In this document: positions 11,203 to 23,335 of the stretch, piece by piece | Layout: the number at the start of each line of letters is the position of its first letter | Numbering within the stretch: position 1 is the stretch's first letter | The notes under the pieces: model-generated | Seen by the model: the letters and a program-made list of their open reading frames with translations, nothing else | Told to the model about the DNA's origin: nothing | Database searches by the model: none | Program-made: the position numbers and the translations under genes | Assembly (NCBI GenBank): GCA_029204225.1 | Contig: CM055103.1 | Span: 1,567,720-1,631,719 of the forward strand | Origin: Diphasiastrum complanatum | Lineage: Eukaryota; Streptophyta; Lycopodiopsida; Lycopodiales; Lycopodiaceae | DNA: 64,000 bases | Direction: 5' to 3'

Positions 11203-12153
11203 ACCATGCTCCATCCTTCTTGAAGGGTGTTGAAGAAAAGCTTGACACCATGAGGGATCCCTCTCCATCACTTGCTATAAAGTTTTCTTCTTTCTCATTA
11301 GAGAGATTTGCTTGTTTGAGTTAATTTTTTTTTTTTAAGCAATTAGAGGCATAGTGCCCCTTCTTGCCACAAAAGAAACACTTGACTTTCTTCTTCTTGG
11401 CCTTGGAAGTAGAAGGATGAGTTGAGTCATCCTCTTCACCATCTTTGTCTTTGTCCCTGGCTTTGTCTTTGTTGAAAGCTTGAGAAAACTGGTTCTTGCT
11501 CCTCCCTTTATGCTTGTCCTTGACAAAGAGAGCTTTGTCACTTCCAATATGCTCGAGTTTGTTCATCCTTGCAAGTTTGTAACTTTGCTTTGCTTCTTCA
11601 GAGATGAGAATTTCTTGAAGAGTCTCCAAATTGGGTAACTCCTCCTTTATGGCAAAGGATTGAACAAGGTTATCATAGTCTTGTTTTAAGCCATTAAGAA
11701 TGACTTGTACTAGCTCATCTTGATTGATTGTGACACCAACACAAGCAAGCTCCCTATGAAGATCTTTTACTCTCAGAACATAATTTGATATGCTCTTCTC
11801 ACTTCTTTGAAAACTTTGAAAAATCTAATTTCTAAGAGTGAGTATTCTAGAAGTGTTCTTAGCTTCATAGAGTGACTTAAGTGCATCTCAAGCTTCTTTA
11901 GCAGTGGTGCAAGATCCTATCTCTCTTAGAATCTCATTAGAGACATTCATTTCAATGAAGTGTAGAGCCATTTTAGCCTTTTCCTATACTTTGGTATTTC
12001 AAGTTGTGCTTGAGGCTCCTCCTCAATACCAAGTACTATGTCCATAACATCCTGGAGTATAAGAACAGACTCCGTCCTAACCTTCCATATTGAATGATTG
12101 GAGGTACTTAGTCTTTCACTTGGTTCTAAGAGATATCCTCCTACAGGTGCCAT
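11203..12153 (-). pseudogene. copia gag and start of protease, truncated
   Basis: On the minus strand from about 12153 the protein begins M-A-P-V-G-G-Y and carries L-L-E-P-S-E-R-L, S-I-W-K and D-V-M-D-I-V-L-G, closely resembling the gag at 18094. It continues through the UBN2-type gag core and a lysine/aspartate-rich stretch to an intact CCHC knuckle, C-F-F-C-G-K-K-G-H-Y-A-S-N-C, near 11355. It ends a few residues into the protease at about 11203. A frameshift lies near 11960 and stops interrupt the middle. Gag packages the element RNA. With no pol this copy is non-autonomous. Confidence 0.85.
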
Positions 12154-12895
12154 ATTGTGAAGACTTCTTGTTATTGGACAATTACATGTTTGAGCTTGTT
12201 CCAAACAGACTTCATGTTGCTACTCTCTTTCACTATAAGATTTTTCAAGAGTATGTTATCTATCCTATGTGAAAAAACTTGCAACTGTATTTGAGATAGA
12301 TCTCAAATATTCCACAAAACAAGATAATCTAGATCAGTCTCTCAAAATGAATTGATGAGTATAGACAAGCTTTGATTCTACTTTTGGCTCGTGTTAGATG
12401 CTACAAAAGAAAACACTAATGATTCAAAGAAGGCTCAAAGTATTCAATAACTCCAAACTTTGTCTTGATCTTCAGTTTCTTGTGTTGAATACTCAAAAAC
12501 AATGGATTGTGAATCAAGCTAAATTGGATCAAATCAAAAAGTGGTCACTCAGATTTTGGACCTCTCCCTATCCTCTTTAAGAGCTTATAACTCTTGATAG
12601 ACACATCAAATTGATTTGAGATCAATTGCAATGGAAAGTACACCTTATAAGCTTTCCATCAAGCTATAAGATCAATATAAAGTAAATAAAGAGGTATGAA
12701 AATATCTGATTTTCACACGTGCAAAATTCCAGAATTTCGTACAATGTCAATTCTGATCTAAAAGTCTAGCTTTTATCCTCTTTGATACAAACACTTTTCA
12801 AGAAAAGGTAAAGAAAAGTGTTAGCAACTTTTTTGCTTGAATTGGGCTCACAAATTCTTATAGAAAAAGAGATAATAACATGCAAAGCTTAATTT
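12154..12895 (-). other. 5' leader of the truncated copia
   Basis: AT-rich leader between the primer-binding site and gag, about 740 bases, similar in length to the leader of the fuller element at 17351-18093. No separate gene is seen. Confidence 0.5.
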
Positions 12896-12908
12896 GGCTC
12901 TGATACCA
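12896..12908 (-). promoter_or_regulatory. Primer-binding site (initiator tRNA-Met type)
   Basis: The minus strand reads TGGTATCAGAGCC, the same 13 bases as the site at 17338-17350. It lies immediately inside the LTR. Confidence 0.85.
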
Positions 12909-13703
12909 TGATAATATTCCAACAAGCTCACATGTGTGGGGAATGATCCTCAACTGTGAATGATCTTGTTAAGCTTTGTGTTTAGCACATAAATTGATTC
13001 TAGATTGAATGCCAAGATCTTGTACAAAATTTTATGGCTAAATCACAATCTAGCATGCTAAGAATCAAGGAATGATTGCTTTGAAAAACAAAAGAGAAGA
13101 AGTAAAAGAATTTAATGCATTAGCATAAGCCTCTACTCGAGTTAGAGAGAGAAAGAGAGAGTAAAATTCAAGCAAACAATAGTGTAGATCCAAATTGACA
13201 TGGAATAACCTCCAAGCTTGGTTCTTCATCAAAAATTATGAGAGAGTTTACACATATTTATGGAGTTTGGAGTAGCTCGAGGTAGAACCATCTCTCTCCA
13301 ACTTTCATCCACATTTAAAAGTGAGAACTAGAGAACTAGTGACATTTGTCACTTTACATGCTTGCATTTCCACCTACTTTTACCAAGTGTCAAATTTTTA
13401 ACTTAGAATTGTACAAATCATCATGCATGTGTCCAATTCACTTTGTGCATGCCTTGCATGTCACTATGGAACACTTACAATCATTGCATGTGATGCGCCA
13501 CGAGTTTCTACAAGCCTATTGTTGACATTTCTATGTCTACATTCTATATGCAAGTTGTCTATTACCAACTAGACTTGAAGAACCCATATAGCTCGAGTTT
13601 CTTCTAGGCCAAATTTGTCATTTACAATATGGAACATCATATACACATAGAAAAACTTTGCCAAAGCCTAAATTCAAGATAGATAATTTTTCATTTTTCA
13701 ACA
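12909..13703 (-). mobile_element. 5' LTR of the truncated copia
   Basis: On the minus strand it begins TGTTGAAAAATGAAAAATTATC at 13703, resembling the start of the LTR at 16676, and ends just before the PBS. That makes about 795 bases. No 3' LTR is present, so the element has lost its 3' half. Confidence 0.65.
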
Positions 13704-13870
13704 AAAACGACATTCTACTAGGAAGTTAGACAACTCGTCTTTAAAAAAATCCACAACCGCGAGAGATTTTGCTTAAGTCTATGATGTTTTCCAAGGCCTA
13801 CAATTATATTTCCAGAAATGTCTTTAGCCACTGAATCCCCTACAATTTCTACAGTCTGATTTTGTTCTTC
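13704..13870 (-). pseudogene. hAT C-terminal-region fragment
   Basis: It matches 63285-63445 closely (GGAAGTTAGACAACT, AATCCACAACCGC, GATGTTTTCCAAGGCCT, CCACTGAATCCCCTAC). There the sequence adjoins the hAT C-terminal dimerisation region. The copia LTR starts exactly at its edge, so the copia probably inserted into a hAT copy. Confidence 0.5.
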
Positions 13871-14417
13871 TGGATCTTGGGAACTCTCGTAGGGGGTGTT
13901 AAACTGAAAAGTAACTCTCGTAGACTTGTTTGTGAGATTGTCTCTATGAGAACTAGCTACAAGAGGCCTGACGAAGGTTATTGAGCAATTTTAATTTTTT
14001 TTATTATTTTACAAGGGTTTTTGAATTTTTATAATTTTTCTCTGATTTTTTGAAATATGTTGGGAACTAACTCTTGTGGACTTCTATGCAGGTCTGGAAC
14101 AATTTCCTCAGGCTGCTACCAGTCATGCGAGAGTTCTTGCTCACTAGTTTGGGAGAAATAAAGATTGATGGGTTTTTAGCTCACTTTTCCCACCACAAAT
14201 GCATATTTGTAGGTTTTTTATGGTTTTTTGATGGTTGTCATGAAATGTCAAGCCCTTAGAGGCTATTTCAGGTCTCCACTACCTCTCCACACCTCCTCCG
14301 AAGCTTCCAATAGTTTAATCACACAAAAGCAAGCCTATACTGTCCCAAAACCACCTAAAACACACTAAAATAGACAAAAACAACTAAAATGACAACTAAA
14401 CTAGTTAGTAATGGCAT
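13871..14417. other. Unassigned sequence, possibly gypsy leader on the minus strand
   Basis: No ORF or domain is recognised. On the minus strand it would follow the candidate primer-binding site at 14418-14435. Confidence 0.35.
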
Positions 14418-14435
14418 ATCCCCGACAACGACGTC
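14418..14435 (-). promoter_or_regulatory. Degenerate primer-binding site, tRNA-Asp type
   Basis: The minus strand reads TGACGTCGTTGTCGGGGA. This matches 14 or more of the 18 bases complementary to the 3' end of plant tRNA-Asp, a common Ty3/gypsy primer. The assignment rests on that similarity and its place next to an LTR-like end. Confidence 0.45.
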
Positions 14436-15125
14436 ACTGTACGGTGTTGTGAATAGATGGTGAGTAGCCCTCCGCCTGTCAAAAGGGTTAGAGCACAAGC
14501 ATAGGTGATCTAACTATGAATAGTTGCTTCCACACTAAACTAACCTACCCCACTCTAACTCTGGATCCAACTAACATTAGCATCATAAATAGAGGTGAAA
14601 GGAGGTGAGAGAGAGAGAGAGGTGAGGGAGGGTAGCTCATGTGCTCAACACTACATACTATTGGAAAAGCCATTAAAAACATAAAGTAAGAACAATGCAA
14701 ACATGGGAAATAATTAGCAAACATAAACTATAGTAAAGCATGAAAGCATTAGCACATGAGGATGCTTGGATCTTTAAAATGGTAGATTTTTCAAGTGAAA
14801 TGAAGTACAATAGATGCCTTTCTATCTTTGGGGAGGCCCTTTCCCCTTGGTTTCTATCAGTTACTTCAAGAAGGTAGGATTGAAATCCTAACCCTTCAAA
14901 AGAAACACATTCTAATTTATGGTGCACAAAGAAGCACACCCCACCTACCACCATTTTGACTTTTGATTTATTAACAAAACTTAGCAAACTTAGCTAGCTT
15001 AAACTTTGGCCTTTTTAACATTATTTTAACTACATGGCCCAAAGTCTAATTTATTTAGAATACATTATTTTACAAGTGCTCATTGGGCTATGGGCCTATG
15101 CTTGCAGGATGCCACGGCCCTCACA
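14436..15125 (-). mobile_element. Candidate Ty3/gypsy 5' LTR
   Basis: On the minus strand it begins TGTGAGGGCCGTGGC at 15125 and runs about 690 bases to the primer-binding site. A CTATTTATG TATA candidate lies near 14587. No partner LTR or pol was found beside it, so it is either a remnant 5' end or a misread. Confidence 0.35.
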
Positions 15126-16398
<1,273 letters not shown>

Positions 16399-16675
16399 GA
16401 ACGCTCTATTTTGAAATAACATAAGTTCATGGGATGATTCTTGATTAGTCAATTATAAATGTTCTATCAAATATATACATGGAACTTATGCATTTACTTT
16501 CCCACTATCTAAGAAGCCATTGTGCACATAATTTATTCTATACACCCTAGAAAAATAAAGTGTTTGCAGATGGATTAAGGCACTAGTTTAGTTGTCGATA
16601 GTTACCATTTAATAGAATCTTACTCGATTGAAGATTTTGCTCGATTGTGAAAGATGAGTCTGACATCACTCAAGG

Positions 16676-17337
16676 TGAAGAATTGAAAAAGATTACCTAT
16701 GTTAGATATAGGGGTCTTATGTTTTTTTACATCAAGCATCTAGGTGTAGGATGTTGATAGGAATAAATTTGGCATAGATGGCAAATTATGCTTTTTCACT
16801 TGTAATGCCACTATTGAGCCAAAATAGAGTAAGAGACTAAACACGTGCCAATTAGAGTGTAGACATGTGTAAAGCTTTTGTTTGATGAATTCCAAGAGGT
16901 CCAATAGGATTCAGAGGTGGAACCTTGTGAGGTCCAATAGGAAATTGAGGTGTGCTTGAATATAGTCTAATAGAATTAAGAGGTGCATGGATCAATGGTC
17001 CAATAGAATCAAGAGGTGACAAAGTATGGTCCAATCATAGTTAAGCATAGTGGTAGCTCGTGGATCTACTAGTATCATTGTACTCCTCATTTTGGATCTA
17101 ATTGATTTGGTGATTTCATGGATTTTGTGAGTTATTGGATTTCTAGCTTTCTCTCTCTACCCAAGAGCTCATGATGCTTTTTCTCTCTCTACCCGAGGAG
17201 AGCAGCTTGTTTTTACTTAGATTATTTTTTGAATACTTCCCACACGTGTGAGTGTGAGTTGGAAGTGATTGAATGCATGTAGTAGTAGGAGATCACAAGT
17301 ACATGTAGTGGACAATCCACACGTGTGAAATTCAACA
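16676..17337 (+). mobile_element. 5' LTR of the copia element
   Basis: It starts TGAAGAATTG and ends TTCAACA at the PBS, 662 bases. Compared with the 3' LTR it lacks 73 bases just after TGCATGTAGTAGT. The rest aligns with few substitutions. Confidence 0.85.
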
Positions 17338-17350
17338 TGGTATCAGAGCC
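17338..17350 (+). promoter_or_regulatory. Primer-binding site
   Basis: TGGTATCAGAGCC directly follows the LTR and is complementary to the 3' end of initiator tRNA-Met, the usual copia primer. Confidence 0.9.
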
Positions 17351-18093
17351 TACCTAAGGTTACCATGCATTTTGATCCATCTAAGTGAAAATTTTTCATC
17401 AATCTTGAGCTAGAAGTTGTCAAGGCCCATTTTCCTAGCTATCTTGTTCAATCTTGGATCAAAAGAGATCAAAATGACAATGGTTGGGTCTGACTTGGTA
17501 CTGTATGGAATCAGGTGCTCAGACATGTGTGAGGAACATCCAATTTCAGCTTGGAAGTTCTCTCTCATGCTTGATCCATTTATCTTGCTTGATAGCTTGT
17601 TTTGAAGCTATTTTTGTCTAGTTTCTGATGCAATCAGTTTCATTCCATTTGGTTGAGCCAATCAAAAGTTATAAGCATTTGAAGAGGGTTAGGTAGGGCA
17701 CCTAGACCTGGGTGGACACATTTGGTTTGGTCAAGAGATTGCCTGTTTTATCCAAAATCACAGTTGAATGCTTACCAATCTCATCTATATGTGATCTAGG
17801 CACTGTTTTGAGATCTTAGCCATTTTGTTTCATGCAATATCATTGTATTTAAGTCAAATTTGGTTTCTTAGTGTATTTCACACGTGCTAAGAGTGTTTGA
17901 TCCTAACTTTGCCTATACTCCATCATTTGATGTGAAATAGATCTTGTTTTAGAGAGATTTGTGTAGCTAGTGAGAATCAATTCACAAATAGTTGCAAGAT
18001 CTTTCATAGGAAGAGATAGTACTCTATTATTGGATCCTATTGAGAGTGTGTAGCAACATTTATTGTTCATCATTTGAGTTTTCTTCACTTCAA

Positions 18094-18865
18094 ATGTCTT
18101 CAATGGGTTCATCCTTGTTGGAACCAAGTGAAAGATTGACCACTTCAAATCATTCAATTTGGAAAATCAGGATGGAGTCCATCTTGATCCTTCAAGACGT
18201 GATGGACATAGTTCTTGGCATTGAAGAAGAACCACAAGTTCTTCAAGAGGTTCAAAAATACAAAAAGAGAACTAGGATGGTTCTCCACTACATTAAGATG
18301 AATGTCTCTAATGAGATATTGAGGGAGATAGGTACTTGTACAACAGCCAAAGAAGCTTGGGATTGTCTCAAGGCTATCTATGAGGATAAGAACACCTCTA
18401 GGCTTCTCACTCTTAGGAATCAAATCTTTCAAAGTAGCCAAAAGAGTGATGAGAGTGCATCTAGTTATGTTTTGAGAGTAAAAGATATTCATAGAGAACT
18501 TGCTTGTATTGGTGATTCCATCAATCAAAATGAGCTAGTTCAAGTCATTCTCAATGGCTTGAGAAGTGAATTTGATAACCTTGTCCAATCCTATGCCATT
18601 AAGGAGGAGCTACCAAGTTTGGAGGCTCTCCAAAGTGTGCTAATTTCGGAAGAATCAAGACAAGAGTACAAGATCTTGAGGATGAACAAGCTTTCTCTCA
18701 GTCATGATGATGGCAAAGCTCTCTTTGCCAAGGATAAGCACAAAGGGAGGAGCAAGAACCAACATCAACAATCCTCAAGCAAGGACAAAGTCAAATCCAA
18801 AGACAAAGATGAGGAGGAAGATGATTCCTCAATGCTTTATCATCCAAGCTCAAGAAAAAGAAGAT
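18094..18865 (+). CDS. gag: copia Gag (capsid), broken before the zinc knuckle
   Basis: Gag forms the cytoplasmic virus-like particle that packages the element RNA. I take the ATG at 18094 (M-S-S-M-G-S-S-L-L-E-P-S-E-R), because the relative at 12153 begins at the equivalent point; the frame itself is open from 18040. Early residues carry the S-I-W-K and D-V-M-D-I-V-L-G blocks. A UBN2-type core follows, with A-K-E-A-W-D-C-L and S-Y-V-L-R-V-K-D-I-H-R-E-L, then a lysine/aspartate-rich tail. Near 18840-18865 the frame shifts. The CCHC knuckle is encoded in the pol frame at about 18870-18912 (C-F-Y-C-G-R-K-G-H-Y-A-T-N-C). The relative keeps knuckle and tail in one frame, so this is damage, not programmed shifting. 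Confidence 0.85.
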
Positions 18866-20369
18866 CAAGTGCTTTTATTGTGGCAGGAAAGGTCATTATG
18901 CCACCAATTGCTTCAAGAAGAAGAATCAACTCAAGCAAGACAACATTACCAATGAGAAGGAAGACACTATTGCAAGTGATGGAGAGGGATCTCTTATGGT
19001 CTCTAGTTTCTCATCTACTCCTTTCAAGAAGGACGGCCTATGGTATATTGATAGTGGAGCCTCTTCACACATGTGTAGCTCCAAGGACTCTTTCTCTTCT
19101 ATTGCACCTTATGATGGAGTCAAGAAATCAATATACACTGCAAATGATTTTGAATGTCCTATTGAAGGCATAGGGAACATTCCCTTGAAGCTTGCATCCT
19201 CTAAAGTTCTTTCTCTCTTTAAAGTTCTTTATGTACCTAAGCTTACCAAGAATCTTATTAGTGTTGGCCAATTGCTTGATAATGGCCTTGATGTAAAATT
19301 CAATGTTGATACTTGCACTATCAAGAAGAATGATGAGATACTTATATTAGGATCTAGATTTGGTGGCATCTATAAACTAGATCCAAATGAGTATGTGAAT
19401 GCTTGGAATGTTGCTCTTGTGAACAAGCTCTCTATGGAGGAATTATGGCATAGGAGGTTGGGACATCCCAACTACAAATCCATGCTCTCTATGATCAAAG
19501 AAGCCAAAGCTATTGGCTTGCCAAAGTCACTCTCCAGGAAGATCAAGTCTTGTGAGGCTTGTGCTATTGCTAAATCTCACAAAAAGCCATTTACAAGATC
19601 TTCTATCAGAAGCAAGCATCCTTTAGAGTTAATCCACTCAGATGTGCATTTCTCATCAACTACAAGCAAGGGAGGAGCCACTTGTCTTGTTACTTTCATT
19701 GATGATTACACAAGATTCACTTGGATATATCTTCTTGCTTCTAAATCTATGGTGTTTAATCATTTAATTATTTTCAAAGCTTATGTAGAGAAGCAATTCT
19801 CATTCAAGATTAAAGCTCTTAGAAGTGATGGAGGTGGTGAATATATCTCCAATAAATTTCAAGATTTTTGTGAGCTTGAAGGCATTAAAAGAGAGTTCTC
19901 TTGTGCCTACTCTCCATCTCAAAATGGAGTGGCCGAGAGAAAGAATAGATCTCTATGTGAATGTGCAAAATCTATGAGAATTGAGGCATCTTTGCCCAAA
20001 GATTTTTGGGGAGAAGCCATTAATTGTGCAAATTATCTTTGCAATAGGCTCCCACATATAGCTCTTGGAGGAAAGTCACCATATGAAATCTTATTTTTGA
20101 AGAAGCCTAAGGTTGATCACCTTAGAGTTTTTGGATGCTTATGCTTTGTCCATATTCCCTTAGAAACAAGGAAGAAAGAAGATCCTAGTGCATGCAAAGG
20201 GATCATGGTTGGATACTCATCCACCAAGGAGGCCTATAGAGTCTTTATACTCTCTACTTCTCAAGTTATTGAAAGTAGAGATGTTGTCTTTCATGAAGAT
20301 CAACACTCATCTCTTGAAGAGGCCGAGATCAAGAAATCTATGGATGCATCGTCAATTATTGAGTTTTAA
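18850..20369 (+). CDS. pol: copia zinc knuckle, protease and integrase
   Basis: This frame carries the zinc knuckle and then the aspartic protease, active-site W-Y-I-D-S-G-A-S near 19035. Next come the pre-integrase block L-W-H-R-R-L-G-H-P with C-E-A-C near 19550, and the integrase core. The three core acidic residues appear present: H-S-D-V near 19640, L-R-S-D-G-G-G-E-Y near 19825 and Y-S-P-S-Q-N-G-V-A-E-R-K-N-R near 19910. The C-terminal region reaches V-F-G-C-L-C-F and S-R-D-V-V-F. A TAA at 20367 closes it in frame just before the linker to reverse transcriptase. Protease matures the polyprotein and integrase inserts the cDNA. The catalytic motifs look intact, but the downstream enzymes are cut off by the stop. 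Confidence 0.92.
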
Positions 20370-20472
20370 GACAATCATGATGTGATGGGGTCGAGATTTG
20401 AAGAAGACTCTCCTCGGATTTTCTCACCAAGAAGATCCATGAGAGATAGATCCGAGCCTAAGAGGCTCTCAT

Positions 20473-21261
20473 ATGTTGACAAAGGCAAACAAGTGGATCT
20501 TGATTCCACTAATTATGTTTTTTATGTCTCTCATGAAGGGCCAGCTTGTGGATCCTCCATCCAACAAGCATGTGATTGGTTGCAAGTGGATATTTCGGAT
20601 CAAGTTCAATCATGATGGCACCATCAACAAGCATAAAGCAAGATTATGTGCCAAAGGATTTGCTCAAATCCATGGTCTTAATTATGAGGAGACCTTTGCA
20701 CCCGTTGCAAAGATGGTGAAAATAAGAATTCTTATTTCTCTTGCTTGTTTTTTCAAGTGGAAGGTGTTTCAATTAGATGTATCCAATGCTTTTCTAAATG
20801 GTTATCTTGAGGAGGAGATCTATATGGAACAACCTCAAGGATTCATCAAGGATGAGTCCAAAGTGTGCTTGCTCTTCAAAAGTCTTTATGGACTCGAGCA
20901 AGCACCAAGATCATGGTATTCAAGACTTAACTCTTTTCTTATCTCACTAGGATTTACTCTTAGTGACTATGATCCTTCCATGTATCTAAAGTTTGTTGAT
21001 AGCAATATTGTCATTCTAATTTATGTTGATGACATTATTCTTCGTGGAAGTTGTATCAAGCTAGTTGATGAAACCAAGCTAGCACTTGGATGTGAGTTTA
21101 AAATACAAGATCTAGGAGAGATGCATTACATCCTAGGCCCAGAAATTGATTTTTATGAAAATCATGTCTTTATATGCCAATCTAGATATGCTCACTCTAT
21201 GTTAAAAAAATTCCATATGAAAAATTCTAAGAGCATAGATACTCCAATGGAGCAATTGTAA
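20473..21261 (+). CDS. pol: copia reverse transcriptase
   Basis: It copies element RNA into cDNA inside the particle. After a frameshift near 20550, this frame begins D-P-P-S-N-K-H-V-I-G-C-K-W-I and carries the RVT_2 motifs: K-A-R-L-x-A-K-G-F, F-Q-L-D-V-S-N-A-F-L-N-G near 20775 (first catalytic Asp), the S-L-Y-G-L-E-Q-A-P-R-S-W-Y block near 20885, and Y-V-D-D near 21025 (catalytic pair). It ends D-T-P-M-E-Q-L with a TAA created by a small deletion at about 21255. The usual linker between integrase and RT is shortened, suggesting a deletion at 20400-20560. The start is a frame start, not a true initiation site. Confidence 0.9.
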   Translation: MLTKANKWILIPLIMFFMSLMKGQLVDPPSNKHVIGCKWIFRIKFNHDGTINKHKARLCAKGFAQIHGLNYEETFAPVAKMVKIRILISLACFFKWKVFQLDVSNAFLNGYLEEEIYMEQPQGFIKDESKVCLLFKSLYGLEQAPRSWYSRLNSFLISLGFTLSDYDPSMYLKFVDSNIVILIYVDDIILRGSCIKLVDETKLALGCEFKIQDLGEMHYILGPEIDFYENHVFICQSRYAHSMLKKFHMKNSKSIDTPMEQL

Positions 21262-21986
21262 AAGATCCTAATAAAGGTGAGGAAAGATCCTTTGAGGACA
21301 TCACACTTTTTAGGAGTCTTGTAGGCTCCTTGCTTTGGCTTACCATTACTAGGCCCGATCTAAGTTTTTGTGTGCACAAATTGAGTCAATTTATGCAAGA
21401 TCCTAAGATCCATCATTGGAAGATGGCCAAGAGGATTCTAAGATATGTATCTTCATCTTGTGATTATGGTCTACTCTATAAAATTGAAGATCTATCCATT
21501 ATTGGCTACTCGGATTCGGACTTTGCAAGTGACAAGATGGATCGAAAGTCTATTAGTGCATACACTATCTTTCTTGGAGGCAATCTAATATCTTGGCTTT
21601 CCAAAAAGCAAGATACTATATCTCTCTCTTCATGTGAGGCCGAGTACAAAGCACTCACTACAACTACCAAAAAAGTGCTTTGGATCAAGAGGTTATTAAT
21701 GGAGCTAAAGTACATCAAGGAGGATGATCTACCAATGATCAAGTGTGATAACATCTCGGCCCAAGCTCTTACCAATAATCCCATATTTCATGCAAGAAGC
21801 AAGCACATAGAAGTGGCACACCATTTTGTGAGAGAAAAGCTTATTGGAGGAGAAATCTATTTGGAGCATGTCAACTCGTCCTCTTGTATTGTCGATCTAC
21901 TCACCAAGCCTTTGAGCAAAAGTGCTTTCATCAAGCATAGATCTAATCTTGGACTTATATCAAGATCAATGTTCAAATCTTCATAG
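21258..21986 (+). CDS. pol: copia RNase H
   Basis: It removes RNA from the RNA:DNA hybrid. The frame resumes at V-K-D-P-N-K-G-E-E, then S-L-V-G-S-L-L-W-L-T-I-T-R-P-D-L near 21320. RNase H motifs follow: G-Y-S-D-S-D-F-A near 21505, S-W-L-S-K-K-Q, S-S-C-E-A-E-Y-K-A-L near 21630, K-C-D-N near 21740, and the tail H-I-E-V-A-H-H-F-V-R-E-K to L-L-T-K-P-L-S. The stop at 21984 is followed by a polypurine tract (AGGAGGAG, about 21997-22004) abutting the 3' LTR. Confidence 0.9.
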   Translation, partial: VKDPNKGEERSFEDITLFRSLVGSLLWLTITRPDLSFCVHKLSQFMQDPKIHHWKMAKRILRYVSSSCDYGLLYKIEDLSIIGYSDSDFASDKMDRKSISAYTIFLGGNLISWLSKKQDTISLSSCEAEYKALTTTTKKVLWIKRLLMELKYIKEDDLPMIKCDNISAQALTNNPIFHARSKHIEVAHHFVREKLIGGEIYLEHVNSSSCIVDLLTKPLSKSAFIKHRSNLGLISRSMFKSS

Positions 21987-22004
21987 ATATTTTTTTAGGA
22001 GGAG

Positions 22005-22741
22005 TGTGAAGAATTGAAAAAGATTATCTATGTTAGATATAGGGGTCTTATGTTTTTTACATCAAGCATCTAGGTGTAGGATGTTGATAGGAATAAATTT
22101 GGCATAGATGGCAAATTATGCTTTTCCACTTGTAATGCCACTATTGAGCCAAAATAGAGTAAGAGACTAAACACGTGCCAATTAGAGTGTAGACATGTGT
22201 AAAGCTTTTTTTTGATGAATTCCAAGAGATCCAATAGGATTTAGAGGTGGAACCTTGTGAGGTCCAATAGGAAATTGAGGTGTCCTTGAATATAGTCCAA
22301 TAGAATTAAGAGGTGCATGGATCAATGGTCCAATAGAATCAAGAGGTGACAAAGTATGGTCCAATCATAGTTAAGCATAGTGGTAGCTCGTGGATCTACT
22401 AGTATCATTGTACTCCTCATTTTGGATCTAATTGATTTGGTGATTTCATGGATTTTGTGAGTTATTGGATTTCTAGCTTTCTCTCTCTACCCAAGAGCTC
22501 ATGATGCTTTTTCTCTCTCTACCCAAGGAGAGCAGCTTGTTTTTACTTAGATTATTTTTTGAATACTTCCCACACGTGTGAGTGTGAGTTGGAAGTGATT
22601 GAATGCATGTAGTAGTGTGTTTTTGCCATAGAATCAAAGATAGATCTTGAATCTCAATCTAGTCTTGATCTTGGTGCATCTACACACCCTAGGAGATCAC
22701 AAGTACATGTAGTGGACAATCCACACATGTGAAATTCAATA
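22005..22741 (+). mobile_element. 3' LTR of the copia element
   Basis: It starts TGTGAAGAATTG after AGGAGGAG and ends TTCAATA, where the 5' LTR has TTCAACA. At about 735 bases it keeps the 73-base segment (about 22617-22690) that the 5' copy has lost. Confidence 0.85.
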
Positions 22742-22764
22742 AAAAGATTGTCAAATTGCATCAG

Positions 22765-23335
22765 ATCGATATAGCACATAGTCCGAAAGTTCAATTTGTT
22801 AGATTATTCTCCTAATTCTCCTATTGACCGTTGAGAGAAAGAATAGAACCTTAGTCGAATCGACAAAGTCCATGTTATCACATGTGACACTTCCAAAGTC
22901 CATCTAGGATAAAACTATTTTCACTGCAGCTTATATTCAGAACAAATGTCCTACTAAAGGTCTCTCAAATATAACACTATACAAAGCTTGGACAGGCTCC
23001 AAACCTTCTTTATCGAACTTACGAGGTTTTGGATGTATCACTTATGCACAAATTCCGCATGATATCAGGTTGAAGATCAACTTGCAGAGTATCAAGTCTA
23101 TTTTCATCAGCTACACTACTTCAGATAACACTTATAAGTTGTATGATCCTGTCAAGTCGAAGATATTCACTAACCGAGATGTCATCTTCATCGAAGATCA
23201 GTTTATTGACCTCAAAGGTAAAGGCAAAGCTCATATAGCTGACCTATCAAACTCTCCCGGATTATCAAACTTTCTAGGTCCATTTGGTTTTCAGAACCAA
23301 GATGCACTCTTTCACATAGACTCTTCTTGAGATGC
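22765..23335 (+). pseudogene. copia integrase C-terminal fragment
   Basis: Translation gives V-E-R-K-N-R-T-L-V-E near 22830 (integrase core end), A-A-Y-I-Q-N-K-C-P-T, then L-R-G-F-G-C-I-T-Y-A and the family's Y-K-L-Y-D-P...N-R-D-V-I-F-I-E-D end near 23190. A UAG replaces the usual tryptophan after K-S-I. It belongs to a different family from the element it abuts and is cut on both sides. Confidence 0.75.

Larger units (their letters stand above)
16676..22741 (+). mobile_element. Ty1/copia retrotransposon with two LTRs, coding frame broken
   Basis: This is the best-preserved element in the window, about 6.07 kb. In order it has a 5' LTR, a PBS, a ~740-base leader, gag with a zinc knuckle, protease, integrase, reverse transcriptase, RNase H, a polypurine tract and a 3' LTR. 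That gene order defines Ty1/copia. The LTRs differ at roughly a dozen sites by eye and by one 73-base deletion in the 5' LTR, so the insertion is moderately old. The polyprotein is interrupted by frameshifts near 18850, 20550 and 21255 and by a stop at 20367. I could not identify a convincing target-site duplication. The defective copy at 11203-13703 is a relative. Confidence 0.9.

Noticed and set aside
16852-17034. Minus-strand proline-rich ORF (and its twin at 22182-22364)
   Set aside because: Both lie within the two LTRs of the copia element, antisense to it. The repetition reflects LTR duplication, not a gene family.
16669-22746. Target-site duplication for the main copia element
   Set aside because: CTCAA or CAAGG on the left does not match AAAAG on the right. 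The ends have mutated or the element has recombined.
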